This document shows positions 51,729 through 60,983 of a DNA stretch of 64,000 bases, piece after piece. Below the pieces are notes generated by a model. The model had not been told where the DNA came from. It saw only the letters and a program-made list of their open reading frames with translations, and ran no database searches. Position 1 is the first letter of the stretch; each line of letters opens with the position of its first letter. The position numbers were made by a program, and so were the translations under genes. This DNA comes from CAYTSA01 sp964440345. GTDB lineage: Bacteria; Desulfobacterota; Desulfovibrionia; Desulfovibrionales; Desulfovibrionaceae. The stretch lies in assembly GCA_964440345.1 (NCBI GenBank), contig CAYTSA010000006.1:1-64000 (forward strand), given 5' to 3'.

Positions 51729-53780
51729 ATGAACGCCTCGTTCTTATCCAACCTGTCGCTGAAAAACAAAATCCTGTTCTCATCGCTGGCGGTTATCTTG
51801 CTGGTGTCCTTGTGCATTGCCTTGATGGCGCGTTACATTCTTATTACCAGCCTGACAAAGGAGCTGGAGCTGCGCGGACTGGGCATAGCCAACTCCATAG
51901 CGGACCGGTCCAAAAGTTTGATCATAACACAGGACCACCCAAACCTTGTCAGTCTGGTCTTTGAAGCAGACGAAGTTGGCGAACGCCGCAACCTCATCTC
52001 CTACATTTTCATTCTGGACCAGAAGCAAAGGGTGCTGGCCTCTACGTTCATCCGACCCTTTCCAGAAGACTTGCGCTCAGCAAACATCATCCCCCAGGAC
52101 GACAACCACTCGGTCAAGCTTCTTCGGGTAGCGGATGAATCCGCCTATGACGTGGCTGTATCCATCAAAGAAGGCATCTACGACATCGGCTCTGTGCACG
52201 TAGGCCTGTCCAAACAGCACATCGACTCCATCATCAGCAAGCTGCGCATGGCCTTCATCGGCTTTTTGTCCATCATCGTTCTCATCATGTTCTACATCAG
52301 CCACAAGCTGGCTTACCATATTACACGGCCCATCGCCCAGCTCATAGGCATGGCTGACGCCATAAGCCGCAACAACCTGGATTTTGACTTAGAGTTTGGG
52401 CCCAGGCCAGGCTGCTGGGAGATTCAGGACTGTTCCCGGGAAGAATGCCCGGCCCATGGCAATAACGAGGCGCCGTGCTGGTCGCTGGAGGGCACACTGT
52501 GCGACAACTGCCCGCCTGGCGACCCGATACAGAAACTGGAAAACTGCAGAGAGTGCGAGGTGTACCGCCAGCGGGCCGGAGACGAAGTGGTGCAACTGGC
52601 TGACGCCTTCCAGAACATGGTCCGCCACATTCGCGAATACCGTGACCAGATCAAAAAATCCCAACAGAAGTACCGGTCTTTGTTCCACTCCGGCCCAGAC
52701 CCCATCTTCGTTCTGTCTTGCAGCACGCAGCACATACTGGACGCAAACCCTATGGCCGCTGAGATTTACGGCTTTACCCGCAAAGAATTGGTGGGCATGA
52801 ACTTTCGCGAACTTGGTCCAGAACTCTGCGACGCGTGCATCCAGACCTTCCGGCCAAACGAGCCGGACTCCATGGCCGGCTGCGTGTTCTACCCGAAAAT
52901 GCTCAGCTACAAAAAAGACAACAAACCCTTCTACGCCAACGTGCACGCTTGCGGCGCCATATATGAAGACGAACCGGCCATCATTGTATCCGCCAACGAC
53001 ATAACGGACATGATAGAAAAGGACGCCCAGCTCATCCAGGCCAGTAAGATGAAGACGCTGGGCGAGATGTCCGCAGGCATGGCCCACGAGCTGAACCAGC
53101 CCCTCAACGCCATCAAAATCGGCAGCGAATACTTAAGCCTTCTGGTGGAAAAAAACCAGCAACAAACAGGAAACTCCAGCGCCGAAGAATGCTCGCTGCC
53201 CATGGACCGGGTGCAGAAAACCGCCACTGAGATCAGCGCCCAGGTGGACCGGGCCGCAGACATCATCAACACCCTGCGCGCATTTGGACGCAAGGCGGAC
53301 CTTTCCAAGGAACGGCTGGACCTGAACAAACCGGTGACCAACGTCATGCGCATCCTTGGACAGCAGCTCAAACTGGACAACATCAACATCGACTTACAGC
53401 TTGCTGAGAATTTGCCGCCCATTCTGGCCCACTCCAACCGCCTGGAGCAGGTATTCTTCAACATGGTCACCAACGCACGGGACGCTGTATGCTCTGCCGC
53501 GGAAGCTTCCAACGGCGACCACCCCCGGTCCATAAGCATCCGCACCAGCACCCAGGACGGCGCAGTGACCGTCACGGTGGAAGACACCGGAGAGGGCATA
53601 GCTGAAGGCGACCTGAAAAAGATTTTTGAACCATTTTACACCACCAAGGAAATAGGCAAGGGAATGGGACTGGGACTGGCCATTTCCTACGGCATTATCA
53701 AAGACTACAAAGGAGACATTCAGGTGAACAGCGCGCCTGGCAAAGGCACCGTCTTTGCCGTCTCCTTTCCGGCAGTATAA
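51729..53780 (+). CDS. Membrane histidine kinase with two-CW cysteine domain and PAS
   Basis: A 683-residue inner-membrane kinase. Two membrane helices (about 14-38 and 173-195) flank a periplasmic domain. A HAMP linker comes next, then a cysteine-rich module (about 225-285) with PGCWEIQDCSREECPAHGN, APCWSLEGTLCDNCPPG and CRECEVYRQR, known as a two-CW domain. A PAS domain (about 310-435), HisKA with phospho-His in GMAHELNQPLNAIK, and HATPase with DTGEGIAEGD and GMGLGLAISYG follow. The two-CW module may hold a metal or Fe-S group. The gene starts 4 bp after the binding lipoprotein. Confidence 0.92.
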   Translation: MNASFLSNLSLKNKILFSSLAVILLVSLCIALMARYILITSLTKELELRGLGIANSIADRSKSLIITQDHPNLVSLVFEADEVGERRNLISYIFILDQKQRVLASTFIRPFPEDLRSANIIPQDDNHSVKLLRVADESAYDVAVSIKEGIYDIGSVHVGLSKQHIDSIISKLRMAFIGFLSIIVLIMFYISHKLAYHITRPIAQLIGMADAISRNNLDFDLEFGPRPGCWEIQDCSREECPAHGNNEAPCWSLEGTLCDNCPPGDPIQKLENCRECEVYRQRAGDEVVQLADAFQNMVRHIREYRDQIKKSQQKYRSLFHSGPDPIFVLSCSTQHILDANPMAAEIYGFTRKELVGMNFRELGPELCDACIQTFRPNEPDSMAGCVFYPKMLSYKKDNKPFYANVHACGAIYEDEPAIIVSANDITDMIEKDAQLIQASKMKTLGEMSAGMAHELNQPLNAIKIGSEYLSLLVEKNQQQTGNSSAEECSLPMDRVQKTATEISAQVDRAADIINTLRAFGRKADLSKERLDLNKPVTNVMRILGQQLKLDNINIDLQLAENLPPILAHSNRLEQVFFNMVTNARDAVCSAAEASNGDHPRSISIRTSTQDGAVTVTVEDTGEGIAEGDLKKIFEPFYTTKEIGKGMGLGLAISYGIIKDYKGDIQVNSAPGKGTVFAVSFPAV

Positions 53781-53807
53781 TCTCAGCGCCACGCACTGGG
53801 GGTCTGT

Positions 53808-54536
53808 GTGAACAACCGCAGCATACTCATCATTGACGACGAGCAGGCAACCCTGGACATGCTCAGCATGCTCCTGGAGGCATACGGCTACAGCGTACTC
53901 ACTGCGTCCAATGGCGAAACAGGGGTGCAGACTTATGACAAGAACAGGCCAGACATTGTGCTGACAGACATCAAAATGCCTGGCATGGATGGCATTCAAG
54001 TACTTCAAAAAATTAAAGAAATTGACACAAACAGCGAGGTCGTCGTCATCACCGGCCACGGCGACATGGACCTGGCCATCCAGGCCCTGAACCTGAACGC
54101 TACTGATTTTGTGAACAAACCTGTACAGCGAGACGCCCTGAACGCAGCCCTTAAGCGCGCTGAAGAACGCCTGTCCGCCAGCCGCAACAAGGACGCTGAC
54201 ATCCATGTGAGCCAGCGCAAAGACGTGACCCTGTTGGACGTCAAAGGCAACGTCTCATCCCGGTCAGAGCCCTATCTGGTGGAGGCCTTTAACACCGCCA
54301 TAGCCGAAGGCCGGCCGGCCATCGTGCTCTGCTTTGAAGAAAAAACCGCCATCAACGGAGCGGGCATATCCGTGCTCACACAGTTGCTCATGGAAGGAAC
54401 CCGCAAGGGCTACATCTTCGGCCTTGCCGGCCTGTCAGATAACTTCCAAGCCGTGGCTGACGCCGTGGGCTTGACCCGTTTCGCAAAAATCTACCCCAGC
54501 GTGGAGGCGGCAGTCCGCGAGCTGGGGGCGGTGTAG
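53808..54536 (+). CDS. Response regulator with receiver and STAS-like output
   Basis: A 242-residue protein. The N-terminal receiver (about 5-120) has acidic DDE, phospho-Asp in DIVLTDIKMPG and Lys in FVNKPV. The C-terminal half (about 138-242) is STAS-like: TLLDVKGNVSSRSEPYLVEAF, VLCFEEKTAINGAGISVLTQLL, GLSDNFQAVADAVGLTRF. STAS outputs act by protein binding, as in anti-anti-sigma partner switching, though the usual phospho-serine position reads AINGAG, with Asn/Gly instead of Ser. GTG start with GGGGG upstream. It is the end of the lipoprotein-kinase-regulator operon. Confidence 0.88.
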   Translation: MNNRSILIIDDEQATLDMLSMLLEAYGYSVLTASNGETGVQTYDKNRPDIVLTDIKMPGMDGIQVLQKIKEIDTNSEVVVITGHGDMDLAIQALNLNATDFVNKPVQRDALNAALKRAEERLSASRNKDADIHVSQRKDVTLLDVKGNVSSRSEPYLVEAFNTAIAEGRPAIVLCFEEKTAINGAGISVLTQLLMEGTRKGYIFGLAGLSDNFQAVADAVGLTRFAKIYPSVEAAVRELGAV

Positions 54537-54546
54537 ACCGCTGCGG

Positions 54547-54683
54547 CTAGCGCTTTTTTGCGTTGAGACAACGCTGGCTCCTGAAACAATGTACAGTTGT
54601 TTCAAGAAAATGCATAAGAACATTACGCAGCAGACAGGTATTCAGGGACAGGCCCTAAACATTTTCAATGGTAAAAAGCTCTA
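54547..54683. mobile_element. MITE-like repeat, family 1 copy B
   Basis: 137 bp, CTAGCGCTTTTTTGCG at the left end and ATTTTCAATGGTAAAAAGCT at the right. It is collinear with copy A (2361-2467), including CTCCTGAAACAATGTACA and AAAATGCATAAGA, but has about 30 extra bp before the right end. It lies 10 bp after the receiver-STAS stop and could act as a terminator through its TGTACA-centred palindrome. Confidence 0.75.
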
Positions 54684-54706
54684 CAAAACCCGGCCGGCCC
54701 GCGCAG

Positions 54707-55756
54707 CTACCACAAACCCGCCGGCAACTCCCAGACCTCGCGCAGCGCATCCCGCTTGCGCGCCAGCAGCTCCATGTAGTCCAGCTCCAGGCTGACCATA
54801 TCCGCATCGCTCCGCCGCAGCCACTCTGAGAGCCAGGCGAACCGCAGCGCCAACGCCAGCTCCGGCAGAAACAACGCGCCCGGCCCCTGCAACAGCCGGG
54901 TCCGCACGCCATCCAGCAGAGCCCGCGAAAACTCCCCGCCCAGCGCCCGCGGGTCTTCCACGCCCACGCAGCCCAAGCAGTTGGCCAAGTCGTACAGACG
55001 CGGCCGCAGCCCGCAGAACTCCCAGTCAATGAGCGCCGCAACCTCGCCCCCGCGCCAGAGCACGTTCACCGGATGCACATCCCCGTGGCAAAAGGAATAC
55101 GGCAGAGCAGGCAGCTCCCGCCAGAATGCGTCCAGTCCTTCATATACTGCCTGAGCCCGGGGGAAAACGGCTGGAGAATGCGCGGCAATGCGCGGCAGCA
55201 GAGTGCGCACATAGGCGTGCAGGTCCGGCTGCTCGTTCATGGCCAGACCGTCCAGCTGGACCGACGCCTCGCACAGCTGGTCCAGCGCGCGGCCCAAAGA
55301 AGCGCCCATGCCGGCGTTGCGCAGATACCCGGGCCGGTCCAGCGGTTCATTATCAATATATAACGACAGCTGCCAACACCCGCTCTCATGAACCAATACG
55401 GCGTCACCCTGCCTGGTCGTCAGGTAGGGGTTGGCCCACGGGCAGGTCTTGGCCAGCGTATCCAGCAGTGCGGCGATGCGCCAGCGCCGGGTTTCCTGGC
55501 CGGGCTGCAGTTGCTCAAGGACGAAAACGCGCCCGCCCGCGTCCTCCACGGCCCAGCGTCCGGCGCAGCGCTCCGGACTGCCGCACAGGGAAATGTCCGG
55601 ACGCACACAGCCCGGGACCACGCCCCAAAACGAAAGAATATGGTCCGCCCCGGCGCCAAGCCGGGGCGGGGAGTCACGATTTTGGCCGAAAGACAAGAAA
55701 CACCGTGTTGGCGTATTCGAAGTTGCCGCCATAGGGTCCTGCGCCGTCAGGAGCAA
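54707..55756 (-). CDS. Phosphotransferase-enzyme-family (APH/choline-kinase-like) protein
   Basis: A 349-residue small-molecule kinase-like protein. Seen: the Brenner-type catalytic motif FCHGDVHPVNVLW, metal-binding ALIDWEFCGLRPRLYDLANC, and an N-lobe with RVFVLEQLQPGQE. Substrate unknown; it may be a sugar, aminoalcohol or antibiotic-like molecule. The most upstream start overlaps the 3' end of the next gene by 83 bp; an internal GTG at 55621 would remove the overlap but would shorten a region (HILSFWGVVPGCV) that looks conserved in such proteins. Confidence 0.75.
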   Translation of the reverse strand: MLLTAQDPMAATSNTPTRCFLSFGQNRDSPPRLGAGADHILSFWGVVPGCVRPDISLCGSPERCAGRWAVEDAGGRVFVLEQLQPGQETRRWRIAALLDTLAKTCPWANPYLTTRQGDAVLVHESGCWQLSLYIDNEPLDRPGYLRNAGMGASLGRALDQLCEASVQLDGLAMNEQPDLHAYVRTLLPRIAAHSPAVFPRAQAVYEGLDAFWRELPALPYSFCHGDVHPVNVLWRGGEVAALIDWEFCGLRPRLYDLANCLGCVGVEDPRALGGEFSRALLDGVRTRLLQGPGALFLPELALALRFAWLSEWLRRSDADMVSLELDYMELLARKRDALREVWELPAGLW

Positions 55757-58700
55757 GGTAATACTCCACCTTGAACGCCACTTGTAACTGGGCGATAAAA
55801 TCCTCGCCCGTAGTCAAGTATTTTGTTTCTGTAGCATACAGCGAAGAAAGGTTCGCATCAAAATTTGGCACGCCGTGCGCGGTCCCGGTCAAGTCATAGC
55901 CTGTGATATGGACCGACGTCGACAGGTAGCTCGGGTCTGTGGGCGAGTAGGCCAGATTGTCAAGAGCATACTCTATGTTTACAGACCCGGCTGTAAATGT
56001 CGCAGGGTCATACTCACACACAATGGAAGGGAAATAATACCCCGTTTCTTGCACCACAGTGAAGGGGAACCCCGCCTCGAACCGGACGGTGAGCGTGCCG
56101 GTGATATCAGTCAATGTACCATGGTACACGTCGTATGTGCCTGTATATGCATACCCGGTCACAGCGTAATCCACGTTTATCCAACGAAAGTCCACGTATT
56201 CCCAGCTGTCTTCTGTATATGGCGATACGTGGCCCATAACGTAGACTCCAAACCTGTTCGGCCCTTCCTCCAACTCCAGGTCTGCGTCGTACCCGCCGTC
56301 TATGTAGTTGCCTTCCGCGTCGAACACATGGATTGCCAGGGTGTCGCCGGCTTCCACGTCGCTTGTAATGGCCAGTTGTATGTTCTTCTTGTCGCTGGAG
56401 TACTCTGTTTCTATAACGTGCTGCCCCACAGAGAGCGTATAGTCGGGGAACAGCGTGTCCCCTGCTGCGCCGGCCTCGAACTCTCTCCACTCCGCCTCTT
56501 GCAGGGACCAGTTGATGTTCGCATCCTTGGCTTCAAAAAGTATGTATGGAAAAGTGAAATTATTACCTCCCTGCTCCAGCTTGCCGTCATACGGCTGGAA
56601 GGTGTTGTCCGCTTTCAAGGTCACGGTCCTGCTCTGGTCGCCTGGCCAGTTTGGGTCAGCCACGTATATCTGGCGGTTGTAAGTCCTATAGGCGGCCAAG
56701 GCGTGGCCGCCGAGATTGGAATACACCCCCAACATCTGGGGCTGGCCGGTGACGTAAATGGCTATGGCTGTAGAGAGGTAAACATCCTGCCAGGTTTTTG
56801 CAACCATATCATAATATGAATTGTAGTGTTCCAAAGAATCAAACTGTACATTATCCTTTTGCGCCTGCGAGCTCCACCGGTAGCCTTCCGGGTTGTCCTG
56901 CCACAGGTTCTCCAGGGTGTCGTAGTTGCCGTACAAGGCGCCCTTGGATGGTTTTTGATTGTAGTAATAGTACATGGCGGTCATGGTCATGCCGGAACAT
57001 ATGCCCCCGGGCGAGGTGTAAGATCCGCGGTTGCTGAACTCCCAGTCGTCCACGCCGGGCCGAAAGCCAGAGTCCGCGTCCATGGCCAGCATGGCGTCCT
57101 TGTTAAAGGAGCTGATGAGGATGGAGGCCGATTCCCAGGCCCCGGCCCTGGCCGGCGGCGCAGCCGGCGCCGCACTCCCGAACCTGCGGGCAAACAAGGA
57201 GACATGCCCGTCTGCAAAAACCGAGGGTACGCCTGTAAGCTCACCGGTTTCTTCATCCACATAAAAGCCCATGGCGTAGTCGCCTTCGTCAATGGAAACA
57301 GGAATTTTCAGTTGCAGCAGTTCATTGGCGTAGCCGCTCCCCGCCTTCACGCGTATGAGTCCGGTCACGGGGGTGACCTTGCTTCCCAACGTATGCCCGC
57401 TGATGTCTGCGTAGGTCATGGAGACCGGCGCCGCGCCGTCAAAGGCGCCGGACGGCACGGTCAGTTCCGCCCCGTCCAGGGCCGTGCCCGTGCCGGAAAC
57501 AGTCAGGGTCCCGCCGCTGGTGGACACGGTTGTGTCCAGCACCGTTGTTTCCGAGCCCGTGACAACCGGCCCTGTGGCGCACGTGGTGTCGCCAACAGGC
57601 GTATACGCGCCTGCGGCGGTAAAGAGCATTTTGGAGTTGTTCCCGTTGCCGGTGATGGCGATGCCGCTCAACTGGCCGGAGGACGACGTTACGGTGATGC
57701 GCGTCAGGTCGCCCAGGGCAATGTCCGGAAACCAGCCCTGATAGACATTGCTGATGCGGCTTTTGGCCGGGATGGTCGCCGTGGCGCAGGCCAGCTTGCC
57801 GTTCTGGCCGTAAGCGTTCAGCACCACCTGGACGGAGGAGGAGCCGGAATGCATCACCGCCAGCCCCTTCCACTCGGTAACAGAAGAAAAGTTGGCAAAG
57901 TAAAAAGCCAGGTTGGCGTGTCCGCCAGAGGGCAGCACAAACTGGGCGGCGCCGCCGCCTTCCAGGTTCAGATACGACACCCGGAACTCCAGGCCGGCCG
58001 ACGCGTTGGAAATGACGCCGCAGACGCCTTGGCCGCCATCTGTTTTCAGATCAATGTTGGTGTAGTCGTAAGCTGCGACTGTGTATTGCCTGGCAGAGCC
58101 CAACGCATTGCCAGACGCGTCGTACACCGTTAGCAAGAACGACCCGGAGCTTCCGGACACGTTGTCCACTTCGAGGATGTCCATCCAGTCGCTTTGGTTG
58201 CCGGTAATGTGGGGGATGAGCAGCGTCCCCCCCGCAGGGGTGCTTGTGGAAGCCGGGGAGAACAGCATTCTGGAGCTGCCTTCGTCGCCGGAAATGGAAA
58301 TGCCCTGCAATGCGCCGCTGGCGGAGACAATCTCCACCCGCTCGATGTCTTCAATGCTGATTTCAGGAAACCAGCCCTGGCAGACATTGCTGATGCGCGA
58401 GTGTCCAGGCACGGTTACAGCAGCTTCCCCCAGCTTGGCCCCGTTCCCCCAAGCTTTTATGGTCGCAGCTGTGTCGCTCCCCCCGGCGTTCATGACGGCC
58501 AGGCCCTTCCACTCCACTATGTCTGAGGCGTTGGCAAAGTAGAAATTGATCGTGGAGCCAGTGTCCGGGGTGAGCGTGAACTCGGCCACGCCGCCGCCCT
58601 CCTGATTTTCGTAGGAAATACGGAAATTGAGGATGTCGACGCTGGTTTCTACATAGCCGCAGGCTGCGTTGGACGCCAGGGACTTCACATTATGGGTTAC

Positions 58701-58937
58701 ATATTCGCCGCCGGCGGCGCTGAAGGTGGTTGGTCCGTAGAGGGTATTGCCAGAAGCGTCGTACAGCACGATGGAGTACCAGGCGCGCGTGTCGCCCACG
58801 TTGTCCACTTCCAGAATGTCCGACCAGTTGTCCTCGCCGCCGGTAATATGCGGCATGAGGTAATTGGCCGCCAGAGCATACGACGGCAAGCACACTGCCC
58901 AGACCATTAGCATGAACGACAGAACGTAGCGATGCAT
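55674..58937 (-). CDS. Large secreted protein with duplicated N-domains and a papain/C39-like cysteine-peptidase signature
   Basis: A 1087-residue exported protein, signal peptide ending YALAANY. Two tandem copies of a beta-rich domain lie at about 25-215 and 228-425: each has PHITG--W-DILEVDNV, then NFYFAN/AFYFAN, EWKGLAVM, SRISNV-QGWFP and ISG/ITG. A linker region with beta-sandwich traits follows (430-610). A middle module has Cys647 in GGICSGMTMTA, His745 in GGHALAAYR and Asp761 in VADPNWPGD, the Cys-His-Asp order of papain-like/C39 peptidases. The last 250 residues are beta-rich. GGGAGG precedes the start at 58937. No substrate is evident. Confidence 0.75.
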   Translation of the reverse strand: MHRYVLSFMLMVWAVCLPSYALAANYLMPHITGGEDNWSDILEVDNVGDTRAWYSIVLYDASGNTLYGPTTFSAAGGEYVTHNVKSLASNAACGYVETSVDILNFRISYENQEGGGVAEFTLTPDTGSTINFYFANASDIVEWKGLAVMNAGGSDTAATIKAWGNGAKLGEAAVTVPGHSRISNVCQGWFPEISIEDIERVEIVSASGALQGISISGDEGSSRMLFSPASTSTPAGGTLLIPHITGNQSDWMDILEVDNVSGSSGSFLLTVYDASGNALGSARQYTVAAYDYTNIDLKTDGGQGVCGVISNASAGLEFRVSYLNLEGGGAAQFVLPSGGHANLAFYFANFSSVTEWKGLAVMHSGSSSVQVVLNAYGQNGKLACATATIPAKSRISNVYQGWFPDIALGDLTRITVTSSSGQLSGIAITGNGNNSKMLFTAAGAYTPVGDTTCATGPVVTGSETTVLDTTVSTSGGTLTVSGTGTALDGAELTVPSGAFDGAAPVSMTYADISGHTLGSKVTPVTGLIRVKAGSGYANELLQLKIPVSIDEGDYAMGFYVDEETGELTGVPSVFADGHVSLFARRFGSAAPAAPPARAGAWESASILISSFNKDAMLAMDADSGFRPGVDDWEFSNRGSYTSPGGICSGMTMTAMYYYYNQKPSKGALYGNYDTLENLWQDNPEGYRWSSQAQKDNVQFDSLEHYNSYYDMVAKTWQDVYLSTAIAIYVTGQPQMLGVYSNLGGHALAAYRTYNRQIYVADPNWPGDQSRTVTLKADNTFQPYDGKLEQGGNNFTFPYILFEAKDANINWSLQEAEWREFEAGAAGDTLFPDYTLSVGQHVIETEYSSDKKNIQLAITSDVEAGDTLAIHVFDAEGNYIDGGYDADLELEEGPNRFGVYVMGHVSPYTEDSWEYVDFRWINVDYAVTGYAYTGTYDVYHGTLTDITGTLTVRFEAGFPFTVVQETGYYFPSIVCEYDPATFTAGSVNIEYALDNLAYSPTDPSYLSTSVHITGYDLTGTAHGVPNFDANLSSLYATETKYLTTGEDFIAQLQVAFKVEYYLAPDGAGPYGGNFEYANTVFLVFRPKS

Positions 58938-59246
58938 AGCTTCCTCCCCTCCCAAGCTGCGCCTGGAAAATGTGACGGCAACGCTTTTGCGCGCGGGTAT
59001 GTTAAAAGAACTGCAGACCGGCCAGACATGCACAATGCTCTTTGCGTCTTTATAATCTTTTAGACATGATTCGCAAAAAACATCAACACGCGTATCATCT
59101 TGCACTCCTTGCAATAATTATTTTCCCTGCAAACGCGCTCCCTCATCCTCCTGGCATGAAAAAAATTTTCAGATACGCTGTGTGCAGATTTCATGTAGCG
59201 AGAGAAGCAGTTTTTTAGCGCACAGGTGAGCTGCAACCTCTTTATA

Positions 59247-59264
59247 TTGAGAAATTTTTCACGT
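59247..59264. promoter_or_regulatory. Candidate Rex-type operator upstream of dsrAB
   Basis: TTGAGAAATTTTTCACGT resembles the Rex palindrome TTGTGAA-N4-TTCACAA (11 of 14 positions). Rex, an NADH-sensing repressor, is known to control sulfate-respiration genes in Desulfovibrio vulgaris. A possible promoter (TTGAGA, 17 bp, TAAGAC) overlaps the site. Confidence 0.3.
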
Positions 59265-59340
59265 TATTGTAAGACCTCGCGATGAAAGCTCAAAACAACG
59301 ACGGATGCTGCCTTCTGTCCATGCATTCCAGCAGATTGGG

Positions 59341-59369
59341 TTGACAACGGCGCCAAATCCCTCTAAAAA
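59341..59369 (+). promoter_or_regulatory. Candidate sigma-70 promoter of dsrABD
   Basis: TTGACA and TAAAAA are separated by exactly 17 bp. The distance to dsrA is 283 bp, so the mRNA would have a long leader. Confidence 0.5.
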
Positions 59370-59651
59370 AATATCTCACTGTAGGCTGCGGGCCAGATTC
59401 TTTTTTCGATTGTGACGGTCTGAATTTTAGCGTATGCCTGCAAGGGTCTTTAACAGCTTACATATGGTTTCGCGCCAGCGGCGTAGAAGTATATCGAAGC
59501 AAGCACACGCAGCGCAGGTTGCCCGGCGGCAATAGCCCTTTTCTGTCAGGCGTTCTGTGCGGGACGACGTGTTCAGCGTTTTTGGGCGCTGAAGTACTGA
59601 AGTGGAGTTGTAAGGGTCTTCAACAACACAAACCCCTGTGGAGGTAAGGCA

Positions 59652-60965
59652 ATGGTAAAACATGCAACCCCCTTGTTGGACCAGCTTGAAAGCGGGCCTT
59701 GGCCCAGCTTTGTGTCCGACATCAAACAAGAAGCAGAAGCTCGGGCCAAAAATGAAAAAGGCCTGGACTACCAGATCCCGGTGGATTGCCCGAACGATCT
59801 GCTCGGAGTGATGGAACTGTCTTACAAAGACAAGGAAACACACTGGAAACACGGCGGCATCGTGGGTGTTTTCGGCTACGGCGGAGGCGTTATCGGCCGT
59901 TACTGCGACCAGCCGGAACAATTCCCCGGTGTTGCGCACTTTCACACTGTGCGCGTGAACCAGCCCTCGGCCAAATACTACAGCACTGAGTTTCTGAACA
60001 GCCTGTGCGACCTGTGGGACCTGCGCGGCTCCGGCCTGACCAACATGCACGGCTCCACCGGCGACATCGTGTTCTTGGGCACCACCACCCCGCAGCTGGA
60101 AGAAATCTTCTACGAGCTGACCCACAACCTGAACACTGACCTGGGCGGTTCCGGCTCCAACCTGCGGACCCCGGCTGCGTGCCTGGGCGAATCCCGTTGC
60201 GAGTACGCTTGCTACGACTCCCAGGACCTGTGCCACACCCTGACCAATGAATACCAGGACGAGCTGCACCGTCCGGCTTTCCCGTACAAGTTCAAGTTCA
60301 AGTTCGACGCCTGCCCCAACGGCTGCGTGGCCGCCATCGCCCGCTCTGACTTCTCCGTGATCGGCACTTGGCGCGACGACATCAAGATCGACCAGGCCGC
60401 TGTGAAAGCTTATGTTGACGGCGAATTCGCTCCCAACGCCGGCGCCCACGCTGGACGCGACTGGGGCAAGTTCGACATCGAAGCTGAAGTGGTCAGCCGC
60501 TGCCCCTCTGAGTGCATCAGCTGGGACGGCTCCACTCTGAAGATCAACACCAAAGAATGTGTGCGTTGCATGCACTGCATCAACACCATGCCCCGCGCCC
60601 TGAAGATCGGCGACGACCGCGGCGCGTCCATCTGCTGCGGCGCCAAAGCGCCCATCCTGGACGGCGCGCAAATGGGCTCCCTGCTGGTTCCCTTCATCAA
60701 GGTGGAAAATCCTTACGATGAAATCAAAGAAGTCGTGGAAAACATCTGGGACTGGTGGATGGAAGAAGGCAAAAACCGTGAGCGCCTGGGCGAAACAATG
60801 AAACGCCAAGGCTTCCAGAAACTGCTTGAGGTTACCGGCATTGAAGCAATGCCGCAGCACGTTTCCTTCCCCCGTGAGAACCCCTACATCTTCTTCAAAG
60901 AAGAAGAGGTTCCCGGCGGCTGGACTCGCGACGTTAATGAATTCCGTAAACGGCACCTGCGCTAA
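59652..60965 (+). CDS. dsrA: Dissimilatory sulfite reductase subunit alpha
   Basis: A 437-residue cytosolic subunit of the sirohaem enzyme reducing sulfite, the terminal step of sulfate respiration. Seen: the sirohaem/[4Fe-4S] cysteine clusters in TPAACLGESRCEYACYDSQ and DACPNGCVAAI, and an inserted ferredoxin domain with CVRCMHCINTMPRAL plus CPSECISW. The active-site basic residues lie in the HGSTGDI region. Full length for the family. AGGAGG-like GGAGGTAAG precedes the ATG. dsrB follows by 18 bp. Confidence 0.98.
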   Translation: MVKHATPLLDQLESGPWPSFVSDIKQEAEARAKNEKGLDYQIPVDCPNDLLGVMELSYKDKETHWKHGGIVGVFGYGGGVIGRYCDQPEQFPGVAHFHTVRVNQPSAKYYSTEFLNSLCDLWDLRGSGLTNMHGSTGDIVFLGTTTPQLEEIFYELTHNLNTDLGGSGSNLRTPAACLGESRCEYACYDSQDLCHTLTNEYQDELHRPAFPYKFKFKFDACPNGCVAAIARSDFSVIGTWRDDIKIDQAAVKAYVDGEFAPNAGAHAGRDWGKFDIEAEVVSRCPSECISWDGSTLKINTKECVRCMHCINTMPRALKIGDDRGASICCGAKAPILDGAQMGSLLVPFIKVENPYDEIKEVVENIWDWWMEEGKNRERLGETMKRQGFQKLLEVTGIEAMPQHVSFPRENPYIFFKEEEVPGGWTRDVNEFRKRHLR

Positions 60966-60983
60966 GAAGGGGAGGACACAACA

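Larger units (their letters stand above)
58938..59651. other. Long divergent regulatory region upstream of dsrA
   Basis: 714 bp without a supported gene, between the secreted giant protein (minus) and dsrA (plus). It is AT-rich from about 59115 to 59420. It holds a candidate Rex operator and a sigma-70 promoter, both listed separately. AAGGGTCTT-AACA occurs twice (59443 and 59613), and TTCAGCG-CGCTGAA forms a small hairpin around 59573-59595 in the presumed leader. Confidence 0.5.
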
